A stretch of 57,869 nucleotides of DNA from Anaerozeibacter sp031551775 (lineage in GTDB: Bacteria > Bacillota > Clostridia > Christensenellales > Aristaeellaceae). Below the pieces are notes generated by a model, which worked only from the letters and a program-made list of their open reading frames with translations, was not told the DNA's origin and searched no databases. This document shows positions 26,132 to 35,014 of the stretch, in pieces (position 1 is the stretch's first letter; every line of letters starts with the position of its first letter). The stretch lies in assembly GCA_031551775.1 (NCBI GenBank), contig JAVBND010000061.1, forward strand, positions 1 through 57,869. Reading direction: 5' to 3'. Made by a program: the position numbers and the translations under genes.

Positions 26132-27061
26132 TTACTTCAGGAACTCGGCGACGTTGTCGATTGTGACGGGCACGACTTGAACGTAAATCATATCGGCAAT
26201 CGGGCCGTCCTTCAATACGCGGGTGACGGTATCGAGGATCAGCGCGGCCTTGCCTTCGGGGTTGTTGTCAACCGAGCCGACGTACATGCCGCCTTCGGCG
26301 ATTTTCTTGAACGCTTCCTGGAGACCGTCTACGCCTGTGATAAAGGTGGAGCCCGCCTTGCGGCCCGCGGCGGTGAGCGCCTCGTAGCAGCCCAGGCCCG
26401 CCGTGTCGTTCTGGCACACGAAGCCGGTGATGTCAGGGTAGCTCTGCAGGATGCTCTCGGTTACCTTGAGCCCCAGTTCCGCGGTGTTGGCGGTTTGCTC
26501 GGCCACGATCTCGGCATCGCTGTTCTGGGTGACGCCGTCCTTGAAGCCGTTGGAGCGCTGGATCAGGGTTTCGGATACCGGGCGGTTGAGAATGCCCACG
26601 GTGGCGGTGCCGGTCACGTTTTTATTGATCCAGTCGGCCGCGATCTTGCCGGCGGCATAGCCGTATTCGTACTCGCTTACGCCGATGAGCGCGTCGCGTA
26701 CCGGCACGTCCTGATCCATGGCGATGATGGTGATGCCCGCGTCGCGCGCTTCCTGAAGCACGCTGCCCAGCGCCTTGCCGTCCACCGGCGTGATCACGAT
26801 CACGTCTACGCCCTGCACGATGAAGTTCTCAATGGCCGAGACCTGCACCGCCGGGTCGGATTTGCCGTCGATCAGCGTGTACTCGTAGCCCTTCTCGGCG
26901 CACAACTCGCGCATGGCGTTTGAGACATTGACGAAGTAGACGTTGGACAGGTCGATTACCGTGTGCGCGATCTTGAGGTTCTGGGGCGCTTCGGCCGAGC
27001 CGGCCAGCGCCAGCGACAGGCACAGGGACAGGGCGAGCAATACCGACAACAGTTTCTTCAT
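26132..27061 (-). CDS. Sugar ABC transporter substrate-binding protein (RbsB-like)
   Basis: The 309-residue protein carries a signal peptide (MKKLLSVLLALSLCLSLALA, cleavage probably after SAEA) and a type I periplasmic binding fold. Visible blocks are AIENFIVQGVDVIVITPVDG near residue 75, IIAMDQDVPVRDALIGVSEY near residue 112 and FVCQNDTAGLGCYEALTAAG near residue 215, all typical of ribose/galactose-type binders. It delivers a monosaccharide to the permease at 23630. A family-1 binding protein of different architecture is encoded 60 bp upstream. Confidence 0.9.
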   Translation of the reverse strand: MKKLLSVLLALSLCLSLALAGSAEAPQNLKIAHTVIDLSNVYFVNVSNAMRELCAEKGYEYTLIDGKSDPAVQVSAIENFIVQGVDVIVITPVDGKALGSVLQEARDAGITIIAMDQDVPVRDALIGVSEYEYGYAAGKIAADWINKNVTGTATVGILNRPVSETLIQRSNGFKDGVTQNSDAEIVAEQTANTAELGLKVTESILQSYPDITGFVCQNDTAGLGCYEALTAAGRKAGSTFITGVDGLQEAFKKIAEGGMYVGSVDNNPEGKAALILDTVTRVLKDGPIADMIYVQVVPVTIDNVAEFLK

Positions 27062-27121
27062 GGGGGTTCCTCCTTTGAATGATCGATTTATTTTTCAGGG
27101 CCTGGGCCCCAAAATACACGG

Positions 27122-28321
27122 TCAGTCCATTTCATCCAGCGATTTGAGCAGTTGCGTGACCATTTCGGCCGCCGCCACCGGCAAAGCGGACGCGCCTTTA
27201 AAATGGCGGATGTTTTGGTCCGCATCGGGCACGGTCTGCGCAAAACCATTGACAAAGTAGCCGCTAAGCCGCTGTTCCGCTTCGGAGAGGATGCTTGTTG
27301 CCCCGGCCGACAGCTTCGCAAACCGCAAGAATTCCTTGGCCAGCGGGATATCCCGGCAGCGCGCGGTGATCGCGGTGCCATATTGCGCCACCGATACCGC
27401 GCCCGTTCCGGTGCTCGGCAGCGGCAGCGCCTGAACGTACAGCGCATCTTTGAGGTTGGGCGCGTTCGCGGCGAGGTCCAGCGCGTATTCAGCCGACGCG
27501 ATGACGCTTATGTATTCGCCGGCCTCAAACGCCCTGAAGAAGGCGTTGTTGTAGATGTCGTAGTTTTCGCTGACGCGGCATACACCCGATTTGAGCAGGT
27601 CCCTAAGCGTAAGGTAGGTGCTTTGATAGCTGGGCGAGTGCAGCACCGCGCCTGCGGGCCCGTTGGCCTCGGCGTCAGACGCATCGAGCATCAGGGCAAA
27701 AATCAGATCGTTGCCGGAGATGTCGAGCGGGAACAACGCAATGCCTTGATCCGCGACGACGCTCCCGGCGGCCAGATAATCGGCCCATGTTTTGATCGAC
27801 GCGGGGTCCACGCCGCAGCGCAGCATGAGCGGATGATTGTAAAACACCATCATCTGCCCGGAAGCGTAGGGGATGGCGAGCGGGTTCAGGTTAAAGGAAA
27901 AAGGCTCAATTGCCCAAGGCGCGGGCGCGCTCCGCCCGTTAAGCAGCGAGCCCAGCGGGTACAACAGCAGGGTGTAGTCGGCGCTGGAGACAAAGCGGTT
28001 GAAATCGTTGAACAGAATGTCCACCATATCGGGCACGCCCGCATCGCTGAAAAGTGTCTTGCTCAATTGGCCGACGATGAAGCTGCGCGGGTAGACCTTG
28101 ACGGTGAGGTCAATTTTCTTCCCTTGCGCGGCCCGGTTGAACTGATCGGCGCGGTCACGCATGTAGGCCGCGTATTGGCTGTTGACGGTCCAGAACTCGA
28201 GCTGGGTGACTTCTGGTTCCGGCGCGGCTTGATCCCGCGCTGAGGGTACCGCCAGATAAACCGCCGCGGCGAGCACGGCAGATAGGACCAATGCGCCGAT
28301 GATCTTTAACGCTCTGTTCAT
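27122..28321 (-). CDS. Family-1 extracellular solute-binding protein without matching permeases
   Basis: The 399-residue protein has an N-terminal membrane segment (IIGALVLSAVLAAAVYLAV) that looks more like an uncleaved anchor or signal-arrestor than a lipoprotein signal. The body resembles family-1 binders: LEFWTVNSQYAAYMRDRADQF, QLSKTLFSDAGVPDMVDI near residue 88 and FFRAFEAGEYISVIASAEYA near residue 268. Family-1 binders normally work with MalFG-type permeases, but the following operon encodes a ribose-type importer with its own binder. The gene is divergent from a sensor kinase, so it may present ligand to that kinase rather than to a transporter. It is also possible that it serves permeases encoded elsewhere. 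Confidence 0.75.
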   Translation of the reverse strand: MNRALKIIGALVLSAVLAAAVYLAVPSARDQAAPEPEVTQLEFWTVNSQYAAYMRDRADQFNRAAQGKKIDLTVKVYPRSFIVGQLSKTLFSDAGVPDMVDILFNDFNRFVSSADYTLLLYPLGSLLNGRSAPAPWAIEPFSFNLNPLAIPYASGQMMVFYNHPLMLRCGVDPASIKTWADYLAAGSVVADQGIALFPLDISGNDLIFALMLDASDAEANGPAGAVLHSPSYQSTYLTLRDLLKSGVCRVSENYDIYNNAFFRAFEAGEYISVIASAEYALDLAANAPNLKDALYVQALPLPSTGTGAVSVAQYGTAITARCRDIPLAKEFLRFAKLSAGATSILSEAEQRLSGYFVNGFAQTVPDADQNIRHFKGASALPVAAAEMVTQLLKSLDEMD

Positions 28322-28379
28322 GAAGCTCGCTCCTTGATTTGTAGTGTAGCGCTTTTTTGCCTCCGGCGCTATAGCACAA

Positions 28380-28408
28380 ATTCTACTTTTGCTGTGAATT
28401 CTTTACAA
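28380..28408 (-). promoter_or_regulatory. Sigma-70-type promoter for the minus-strand sulfatase operon
   Basis: On the minus strand TTGTAA (28403-28408), a 17-bp spacer and TAGAAT (28380-28385) precede the binding-protein gene by about 60 bp. The -35 box overlaps the left arm of the nested inverted repeat at 28406-28480. Confidence 0.5.
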
Positions 28409-28480
28409 CTTGTACGGCGCGTACTGTCCCGGCCGGACTTTAATCCGGTCAAGACAGTATATCCCGCGCTTTACAAGTTG
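28406..28480. promoter_or_regulatory. Nested 75-bp inverted repeat between divergent promoters
   Basis: Four pairs of arms nest around one centre: CAACTTGTA/TACAAGTTG (28406-28414, 28472-28480), GCGCG/CGCGC (28417-28421, 28465-28469), TACTGTC/GACAGTA (28422-28428, 28453-28459) and CCGGA/TCCGG (28433-28437, 28444-28448). The outer arms coincide with the -35 boxes of the two divergent promoters. It may be the binding region of an AraC-type response regulator, or a folded leader or terminator. Confidence 0.55.
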
Positions 28481-28498
28481 CGGCTGTACGGGTACAAT
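28470..28498 (+). promoter_or_regulatory. Sigma-70-type promoter for the kinase/regulator pair
   Basis: TTTACA (28470-28475), a 17-bp spacer and TACAAT (28493-28498) lie about 40 bp before the sensor kinase start. The -35 lies in the right arm of the inverted repeat. Confidence 0.55.
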
Positions 28499-28538
28499 GA
28501 AGGGCAGGTGTGAAATGACGCGAAGCGGAGACGTGTGA

Positions 28539-30347
28539 ATGGATCAAACGGTACATGACCGGCTGAGAAACGTGTCGGTTTTCAAGCGCTTGTGGGCCTC
28601 GCTCATGCTGGTGGCGGTCATTCCGGTGCTGCTGCTGTGCGTGACGCTGCTGCTTGTATTTTGGAACAGCACCACGGAGCGGGTCGGGGAATACGCCGGC
28701 AATCTGACCAAGCAAGCGGGCAATTATATTGAGCTGCAATTGAACCAGCTCACCAACGACATCGCCAATTTCACATCGTCGGGCGTATTGCGCGCCTTTT
28801 TGCGCGATTACGCGTACTTGGGCGCGGCGCGGCGCTACGCGGCGCTTGAAGAAGTGCGCGGCGCGCTGTCGCGCCAGTTCAGCAACCTTTCGGTGGTTGC
28901 CGATGTTACGCTGCTCACAAACGACCGCCGAAACGTCATTTCGCTCTATAGCGCGTCCGACCTCGGTCAACCCATCGGGGAAGCGGAAGCGCAAAAGACA
29001 ATCGACGACTTGATCGGGTCGGTCCGGACGACATCGAAGGATACGCATTACGCCGCGCCGGAGGGGCGCTCGGGCGGCGGGCTCATCATCGCCAAGCGGA
29101 TTGTCGATTCCGCGTCGAGCACCATCGTGGGCTATATCACGCTTCAGATGCGCGAGGAGTTTATTTCCTCTCTGTACTCGAGCTGGGTCATGAACGAAGG
29201 CTGCCGCGTGTACGTGGCGGACGCTGCAGGGAATATCTTTTCGTCGAGTGATCCCCTGGCCATCGGCGAGTGCTTTGACGCCGGGACGCTTATAAAAATG
29301 GCGGGCGGGCATGGCGTGATGGATGGCGTTCCCGGCCCGGGCGGAATCGGCGTGTGCTTGCTCAATTACGACGTGCTGGGCGCGCCCGGGCTCTACGTGG
29401 CGTCCGCCATTACGCACGGTTATCTGATGAACGATTCATTGTCCATCGCGCTCATCGTGGTGCTTGTCACGCTGCTGCTGCTCATACTGTCCACGTTGAT
29501 CGCCTCCGTCGTGGTCAAGAGCATCACGGTTCCCATTGCCAAGCTGACCGCGCGCATGCGGCTGGTTCAGCAGAACCGGCTGGAAGTGGGCGAATACGAC
29601 CTGCACGGCGACGAATTGGCGAATGTTTCCAACACGTTCAATCAGACGGTCGAGCGCTTGCGCGAATCAATTGAAGACATACGCCGCGCGGGCCAGGAAA
29701 AAACACGCCTTGAAATCAAGGCGCTGACCGCGCAGATCAACCCGCATTTCCTGACCAACGCGCTGGGTACGGTTAAGCGGCTCGCCAACCTTCAAGGGGC
29801 GCGCAACGTCGAATCGATGGTCGCATCGCTCATCAACCTGCTCTCGGCGTTGATGGGCAAGGGCACCGGCCTCATTCCGATTGCCGACGAGCTTGAGCTG
29901 CTTGAGGATTACATCAACCTTCAAAAGTACCGCCACTTTGGCGATATTGCCTTTGACATCACGGTCGAGGATGCGGTCAGGCGTTCGCTCATACCGGTTT
30001 TTACCCTCCAGCCGCTGGTGGAAAACGCGCTCAGGCACGGCAAGCTCGACCAGCGCCTGGACGCGCGCGTGGTGATCAAGGCGTACTTGAGCGCCGATCG
30101 GGTCATGGTCTCGGTGACCGACAACGGTGCGGGGATGACGAGCGAACGGCTGAGTGAAGTTGCGCGTCTGGCGAGCGAGCTGCCCGGTTCCAACGGCGAC
30201 CACATCGGCATCGCGAATGTCGCGCAGCGCATTCGGCTGTGTTTTGGCGACGCTTATCAGATGAGCGTCGATAGCGATGAAGGGCTGTTTACGCGCATGG
30301 ACATCACACTGCCCTACACGGCGGACGAACAGGGAGGCGGCACATGA
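28539..30347 (+). CDS. Sensor histidine kinase, YesM type
   Basis: The 602-residue membrane kinase has a first membrane segment at ~20-45 (LMLVAVIPVLLLCVTLLLVF), an extracellular sensor of about 250 residues, a second segment at ~305-328 (IALIVVLVTLLLLILSTLIA), HAMP, the acceptor block LTAQINPHFLTNALGTV with His403, and the ATPase domain (TLQPLVENALRHG, VTDNGAGMTSE). It should phosphorylate the regulator at 30344, whose ATG overlaps its stop by four bases. It is divergent from the orphan binding protein and the sulfatase/importer operon, which are its likely control targets. GCGGAG lies upstream of the ATG. Confidence 0.93.
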   Translation: MDQTVHDRLRNVSVFKRLWASLMLVAVIPVLLLCVTLLLVFWNSTTERVGEYAGNLTKQAGNYIELQLNQLTNDIANFTSSGVLRAFLRDYAYLGAARRYAALEEVRGALSRQFSNLSVVADVTLLTNDRRNVISLYSASDLGQPIGEAEAQKTIDDLIGSVRTTSKDTHYAAPEGRSGGGLIIAKRIVDSASSTIVGYITLQMREEFISSLYSSWVMNEGCRVYVADAAGNIFSSSDPLAIGECFDAGTLIKMAGGHGVMDGVPGPGGIGVCLLNYDVLGAPGLYVASAITHGYLMNDSLSIALIVVLVTLLLLILSTLIASVVVKSITVPIAKLTARMRLVQQNRLEVGEYDLHGDELANVSNTFNQTVERLRESIEDIRRAGQEKTRLEIKALTAQINPHFLTNALGTVKRLANLQGARNVESMVASLINLLSALMGKGTGLIPIADELELLEDYINLQKYRHFGDIAFDITVEDAVRRSLIPVFTLQPLVENALRHGKLDQRLDARVVIKAYLSADRVMVSVTDNGAGMTSERLSEVARLASELPGSNGDHIGIANVAQRIRLCFGDAYQMSVDSDEGLFTRMDITLPYTADEQGGGT

Positions 30348-31930
30348 TTCAAATCCTGTTGGCGGACGACGACGCCTTTTTCCGCTCGTCATTTTCCGCC
30401 ATGGCGCCTTGGGCCGAGTACGGTTGCCGTCCCCCGCTCATGGCGGAAGACGGTCGGCAAGCCATCGCGCTGCTTGGGCGTCACCCGGTTGACCTCCTGA
30501 TTACCGACATGGTTATGCCGACGCTGGGCGGCGTGGAGCTGATCCGCTATGTGCGCCGCGAATATCCCGATGTAACCTGCTTTGCGCTGTCAAGCTTCGA
30601 TGATTTCGCGTTTGTGCGTCAGAGCCTGAAGGAGGGCGCGAGCGATTACCTGCTTAAACACTCGCTCACCACTCAGGTGATTGCCGAGATGATCGGGACG
30701 CTTGCGCGCGGCGCCGACTTGGGCGAAACCGGCGCGCGCACCCGCCAAAACGAAGCGGTGTTTCACCAAATGGTCTTTGCCTGCGCGCGCGGCGAAGCCC
30801 AAACGGGACCGGAGCGCCTGGAGGACGTCGTCGGGTTGCTGGGCATCGCGTTTCCGCCGCCGCCGGTCTTGGTGCTGGCGGTCAAGTTTGAGGACGTGCC
30901 CCGCCTGATCCGGCGCTACGAAGTAAAGGAGCGGTTCGAACAATTCCTCGCGACCGCCGTCAACATCGCGCAAAGCGCGCTGGCTCAGCACGGTCAGGCA
31001 CTGTGCTTTTCCGATGGGCGCGATACGATTTACGCGGCGCTTTCAAGCCAGGGATTTTCGAGCGCTCTTTTCGGCGCGCAGACCGCGCACACGCTTAAAC
31101 GCAGTCTGGCGGACATACTTGACCGCTACCTCAACGTAACGGTGCGCGTGGCGGCGGGCGAGGTTTGCTTGAACTGGCAGCGGGTGATCCCGGGTTTTGG
31201 GGAGGCCGAGCGCGCGCTTTTCAAAACGGCGGACGGCGACAGCCTGCCGGAAACCGAAACCGACCGAATCGTGTCGATCAGCCTGAGCACGGAAAAGGCG
31301 CTCTGCGAGATTATGAACCGCGAAAATTTTGCCGATGTGGAGGCGCTGATCCGCCGGGAATTTGACGATTGCCGCAGGCAGGCCCCATCGCGCCAAGCCA
31401 TTCGCCACGTGACCGTGGAATTCCTGAACATCTTAAGCCGCGTGTGCCGCAGCCGCGAAATGCGCCTTGAGGCGCTGTTTGGTGGGGAAACATCGCCCTA
31501 CCGTGCGGTCGAGCACATTTCCTCTTACCGCGAGACGGTCGATTACGTCGTGCGCGGCTATCGCTCACTGTACGGCGAGTTGCGCGGCGGAGACGAACAA
31601 AACCTGATCGTGCAAAGCGCCCTGCGCTACATCCATGCCCACTATGAGGAAGACCTGTCGCTTTCGCTGGTTGCCGAGCGGGTCCACTGCAACGCCTCCT
31701 ACTTGAGCCGCGTATTTAAAACGGTTGAAGGCGTGGGGTTTGTGCAATACCTGACCGATTACCGAATCGATCAGGCAGCCCGGCTCATGGAAGAAGGGCG
31801 TATGCCGATTAAGACCATCGCGGGCAGGGTCGGGTTTGCCAACTACAATTACTTTTTCAAGGTATTCAAGCGCCGCATGCATACGACACCTCAGTTGTAC
31901 ATGCAAAACCGCCCCCCCAAAGCGCCATAA
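30344..31930 (+). CDS. Response regulator, REC plus AraC-type DNA-binding domain
   Basis: The 528-residue protein has an N-terminal receiver (ILLADDDAFFRSSF; phospho-acceptor Asp55 in LLITDMVMPTLGG; Lys of YLLKHS). A long middle region follows, then a C-terminal AraC domain (LSLVAERVHCNASYLSRVFK and TIAGRVGFANYNYFFKVFKR). It pairs with the preceding kinase (ATGA overlap, GGAGG upstream). The helix-turn-helix pair should bind direct or inverted repeats near target promoters; the repeat at 28406-28480 is the obvious candidate. Confidence 0.92.
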   Translation: MIQILLADDDAFFRSSFSAMAPWAEYGCRPPLMAEDGRQAIALLGRHPVDLLITDMVMPTLGGVELIRYVRREYPDVTCFALSSFDDFAFVRQSLKEGASDYLLKHSLTTQVIAEMIGTLARGADLGETGARTRQNEAVFHQMVFACARGEAQTGPERLEDVVGLLGIAFPPPPVLVLAVKFEDVPRLIRRYEVKERFEQFLATAVNIAQSALAQHGQALCFSDGRDTIYAALSSQGFSSALFGAQTAHTLKRSLADILDRYLNVTVRVAAGEVCLNWQRVIPGFGEAERALFKTADGDSLPETETDRIVSISLSTEKALCEIMNRENFADVEALIRREFDDCRRQAPSRQAIRHVTVEFLNILSRVCRSREMRLEALFGGETSPYRAVEHISSYRETVDYVVRGYRSLYGELRGGDEQNLIVQSALRYIHAHYEEDLSLSLVAERVHCNASYLSRVFKTVEGVGFVQYLTDYRIDQAARLMEEGRMPIKTIAGRVGFANYNYFFKVFKRRMHTTPQLYMQNRPPKAP

Positions 31931-31974
31931 AGCGCGGCATGACAGGGAACCATAAGCGTGACGGAGGGCTGAAG

Positions 31975-33750
31975 ATGCTGAAAAGAATAAAGCGGTACTA
32001 CCGGCGGCGTCCTCTTTCCTGGAAGATCAGTTTTTTGCACTGCATGATCATCCTGGTCGTGGTGGCCGTGCTTGTCATCGCGATCAGCCGGATTGCTTCC
32101 GGGATTCTGATTGAGCAGAAGACGGAGAATTTGATGAAGGACCTGTTCGCGATTTCCGAAAAAATGGACATGCTGTTCAGCGGCTATGAAAGGGACTCGC
32201 GCGCCATCATTGTGAATCAAAGATATCAGGACATGCTTTTTCTCGAGGAGGATTTGAGCGAGGGAGAGAGCGCGCTCAGGTCGCTGCGAATTGCGCTCGC
32301 GTTGGCCGACTTTTATTCGTCCTATACGAAGATTCAGGAAATCCGCCTGTACGACATGGCCCGGCAGAAGGTCATAGCCAATTACCCAACCAAACCCGAT
32401 CACGCGATCCCGCCTTTGTGGGATGAGGTCAATCGCTTTGTCGAAGACAGGGACGCTTACAGGTGGACGGATTTTCTGCTGATTGAAAACAGGGGCGCGT
32501 TTGTTTCGCTGCTGCACCGTGTGAACAACTACAACGGGAAATTTATCGGCGTGCTGGAACTGGCCATCAGTGAAAATCAAATCAACCGGATGTACCGGGA
32601 TTTTGAGTCCGGCGATATGCGGTTTTATTTGCTGGATGCGGCGGGGCGAATTGTGTCCGCCACAGACAAGGGCGAACTGGGCGGGCAGCTGTTTGAGGAT
32701 TCGGCGTTCTTGGACGTTGCCGGGGGCAAGAATCAGGGCGAGGAAATGCGAATCGGCGATGTCCCCTGTCTCGTCATCAGCAAAGCGTACGAGCGGTTGG
32801 GTTATCAGCTGGTGGGCACCGTATCAAAGCAGGCCATCATCCAGGATGTAAACCTCCTGGTTTGGATCATTATCCTGATTGGCGCGGCGGGCATTCTGAT
32901 TTCTTCCATCTTGGTAAGGTGGACTTCCAAGCGGAGCACCTATCCGCTGGGGCGAATCATCTCGGTCATCGACAGCGTCAGCCACGGAAACTATGCCGCG
33001 CGGGTGGAACTGAGCGTTGATGAAGAATTGCGGGCGTTGGGGCTTCAATTGAACGAGATGATCGACAACATGGTGGGCATGATGGACCAGATCCGGCGGC
33101 AGTCGGAGCAAAAGCGGATGTACGAGCTGCAAAACCTGCAGATGCAGATGAACCCTCACTTTCTGTACAACTCGCTGGAAACGGTATGCGGTATCATCGA
33201 CGCGGGCGATACCGCGCTTGCGATCCGCATGGTCAACGACATCTCCCGCTTCTATCGCGGCGTGCTCAGCGGGGGCAATGCCATGGTGACGGTGGAACAG
33301 GAGATCAGGATTACCAAACGGTACCTTGAGATTGTCAGGACGCGCTACAAGGACAGCTTTGGTGTTGATGTAAAGATACAGTCCGAGGTGCTGCCCATGG
33401 AGATTCCCAAGCTGATCCTGCAGCCGCTGGTGGAAAATTCGGTGGTGCATGGCTTTATCGGGCGCAAGGGTCGCTCGAAGCTGTTCATCCACGGATGCAT
33501 TCAAGGCGGGAAAAGAATCATATCCATTTCGGATAACGGGTGCGGCATCAAGCCGGAAAAACTTGAGCGGATCATGGCCCCGGAGCACCGTGAAGTCTAC
33601 CAAGGCGGCGGATTCGGCCTGCGCAGCATTGACGAGCGGATCAAGCTGGTGTTTGGCGAACCGTACGGCCTCAGGATCTGGAGCCTGCCCAATGTGGGAA
33701 CGCGCGTAAGCCTGATTCTGCCGCTTGGCCAAGGAGGAGAGACGCGATGA
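31975..33750 (+). CDS. Sensor histidine kinase, YesM type
   Basis: The 591-residue kinase starts 44 bp after the previous regulator. ATG 31975 is preceded by GGAGGG. Membrane segments lie at ~15-40 (SFLHCMIILVVVAVLVIAI) and ~292-315, with a ~250-residue extracellular sensor between them. HAMP, the acceptor block LQMQMNPHFLYNSLETV with His395 and the ATPase domain (LILQPLVENSVVHGF, ISDNGCGI, GGFGLRSIDERI) follow. It partners the regulator at 33747. It precedes the binding protein/permease/sulfatase operon at 35015 and probably governs it. Confidence 0.93.
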   Translation: MLKRIKRYYRRRPLSWKISFLHCMIILVVVAVLVIAISRIASGILIEQKTENLMKDLFAISEKMDMLFSGYERDSRAIIVNQRYQDMLFLEEDLSEGESALRSLRIALALADFYSSYTKIQEIRLYDMARQKVIANYPTKPDHAIPPLWDEVNRFVEDRDAYRWTDFLLIENRGAFVSLLHRVNNYNGKFIGVLELAISENQINRMYRDFESGDMRFYLLDAAGRIVSATDKGELGGQLFEDSAFLDVAGGKNQGEEMRIGDVPCLVISKAYERLGYQLVGTVSKQAIIQDVNLLVWIIILIGAAGILISSILVRWTSKRSTYPLGRIISVIDSVSHGNYAARVELSVDEELRALGLQLNEMIDNMVGMMDQIRRQSEQKRMYELQNLQMQMNPHFLYNSLETVCGIIDAGDTALAIRMVNDISRFYRGVLSGGNAMVTVEQEIRITKRYLEIVRTRYKDSFGVDVKIQSEVLPMEIPKLILQPLVENSVVHGFIGRKGRSKLFIHGCIQGGKRIISISDNGCGIKPEKLERIMAPEHREVYQGGGFGLRSIDERIKLVFGEPYGLRIWSLPNVGTRVSLILPLGQGGETR

Positions 33751-34886
33751 GATCGCTCCTGATTGTCGATGATGAATATTATATCCGCGTGCGCGTGAAG
33801 AAGTGCGTCGATTGGCTGGCGCTGGGGTTTGAGACAGTGGTTGAGTGTGAAAATGGGCGGGACGCCCTGGCGCTCATGGACGAGCGCCCCTTTGACCTCG
33901 TGATACTCGACATTTCCATGCCGGTGATGGATGGTTTGGCGTTGTGCCGGGAAATGCACGAGAAGGGGCATCGGACGCAGGTGATCTTTCTGACCGGCTA
34001 CGATAAGTTTGAATACGCAAAAACGGCGTTGGCCTATGGCGTTGTCGATTACATTTTAAAGCCGGTGGACGGCGAGGAAATGGAAAAGGCGGTGCGAAAG
34101 GCGCTGGGCAGGATGGCGCTGAGCGCGTCCATTGAGCATCAAATGCGCAAAAGCGAGGAGCTTGAGAGAGAAACAAAAAGGATGAAGACCGATTTGCTTT
34201 TCGGCGCGATTCTGTCGGGCGGCTGTCTTGAGAACGCGGCTGTCGCCGCACAAATGGAATCACACGGGATCAGACCGGATGCGCGCTATAGCGTGATGTA
34301 TTTTCAGGCCGGAGATTTGCCGTCCTTTGCCGCGCTGCTGCCGACGGGCATCTTTGGCCTTGAAGTGCGGCTTGCGCAAGGGCGCGTATGGATTGTGGAA
34401 GAGGCGCAGCCGGGCGATACCGTGAAGTATCTCAGTGAAAACCAACTTTTGCCGGACGCGCCCTTTGGCGTTTCTTTGTCGCGCGGCGGAACGCCAAAGC
34501 AGGTACATGCGGCTTATCAGGAAGCGGTCCGGAATTTTCCGCAGGACCGCGTCACCGCGTCTGACGCGGGCATGCTGCTGGTCAAGCGGGTCAGGCAGTT
34601 GGTCGAAGAACACTATATGGAAGAGGATCTGTCGCTCTCAACCATTGCGCAGACGCTTTGCCTGAACGCTTCCTACCTCAGCGATTCGTTCAGGCGTTTT
34701 GGCGGACAAACGCTCAGCCAGTATATAACGCAGGTGCGGATGGAAAAAGCTTCAGAGCTGCTTCGGCGCGGGAACACAGGCCTCGTGGACTTGATGGAGC
34801 AAGTTGGATACAAGGACCCCTATTATTTTTCCAAACGCTTCAAAAAGTATTTTGGCTGTTCGCCCACCGCATATGGGGCGAAATAA
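33747..34886 (+). CDS. Response regulator, REC plus AraC-type domain, short form
   Basis: The 379-residue regulator overlaps the kinase stop by four bases (ATGA). The receiver has LLIVDDEYYIRVRV and Asp55 in LVILDISMPVMDG, with Lys in YILKPVD. The AraC domain holds LSTIAQTLCLNASYLSDSFR and LMEQVGYKDPYYFSKRFKKYFG. The middle region is about 150 residues shorter than in the other two regulators in the window. It is the last gene before the promoter of the operon at 35015, its likely target. Confidence 0.92.
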   Translation: MRSLLIVDDEYYIRVRVKKCVDWLALGFETVVECENGRDALALMDERPFDLVILDISMPVMDGLALCREMHEKGHRTQVIFLTGYDKFEYAKTALAYGVVDYILKPVDGEEMEKAVRKALGRMALSASIEHQMRKSEELERETKRMKTDLLFGAILSGGCLENAAVAAQMESHGIRPDARYSVMYFQAGDLPSFAALLPTGIFGLEVRLAQGRVWIVEEAQPGDTVKYLSENQLLPDAPFGVSLSRGGTPKQVHAAYQEAVRNFPQDRVTASDAGMLLVKRVRQLVEEHYMEEDLSLSTIAQTLCLNASYLSDSFRRFGGQTLSQYITQVRMEKASELLRRGNTGLVDLMEQVGYKDPYYFSKRFKKYFGCSPTAYGAK

Positions 34887-34939
34887 AAGCATTAAAACCG
34901 GCCATCCAAAAATATGCCTAAAAACCCAAAATGGTCACA

Positions 34940-34967
34940 TTGATTTTGTCTGTAGCCTCACTATAAT
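34940..34967 (+). promoter_or_regulatory. Sigma-70-type promoter of the binding protein/sulfatase operon
   Basis: TTGATT (34940-34945), a 16-bp spacer and a consensus TATAAT (34962-34967) lie 47 bp before the GTG of the binding-protein gene. The imperfect -35 fits a promoter that needs an activator such as the adjacent AraC-type regulator. Confidence 0.65.
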
Positions 34968-35014
34968 TATGTGTAGTGGACCACGGTTCATGAATTTATA
35001 GGAGGTTGGTAAAG

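Noticed and set aside
27152..28243. Open frame (363 codons) on the plus strand over the orphan binding protein
   Set aside because: Antisense shadow, composition unlike a real protein and no start signals.
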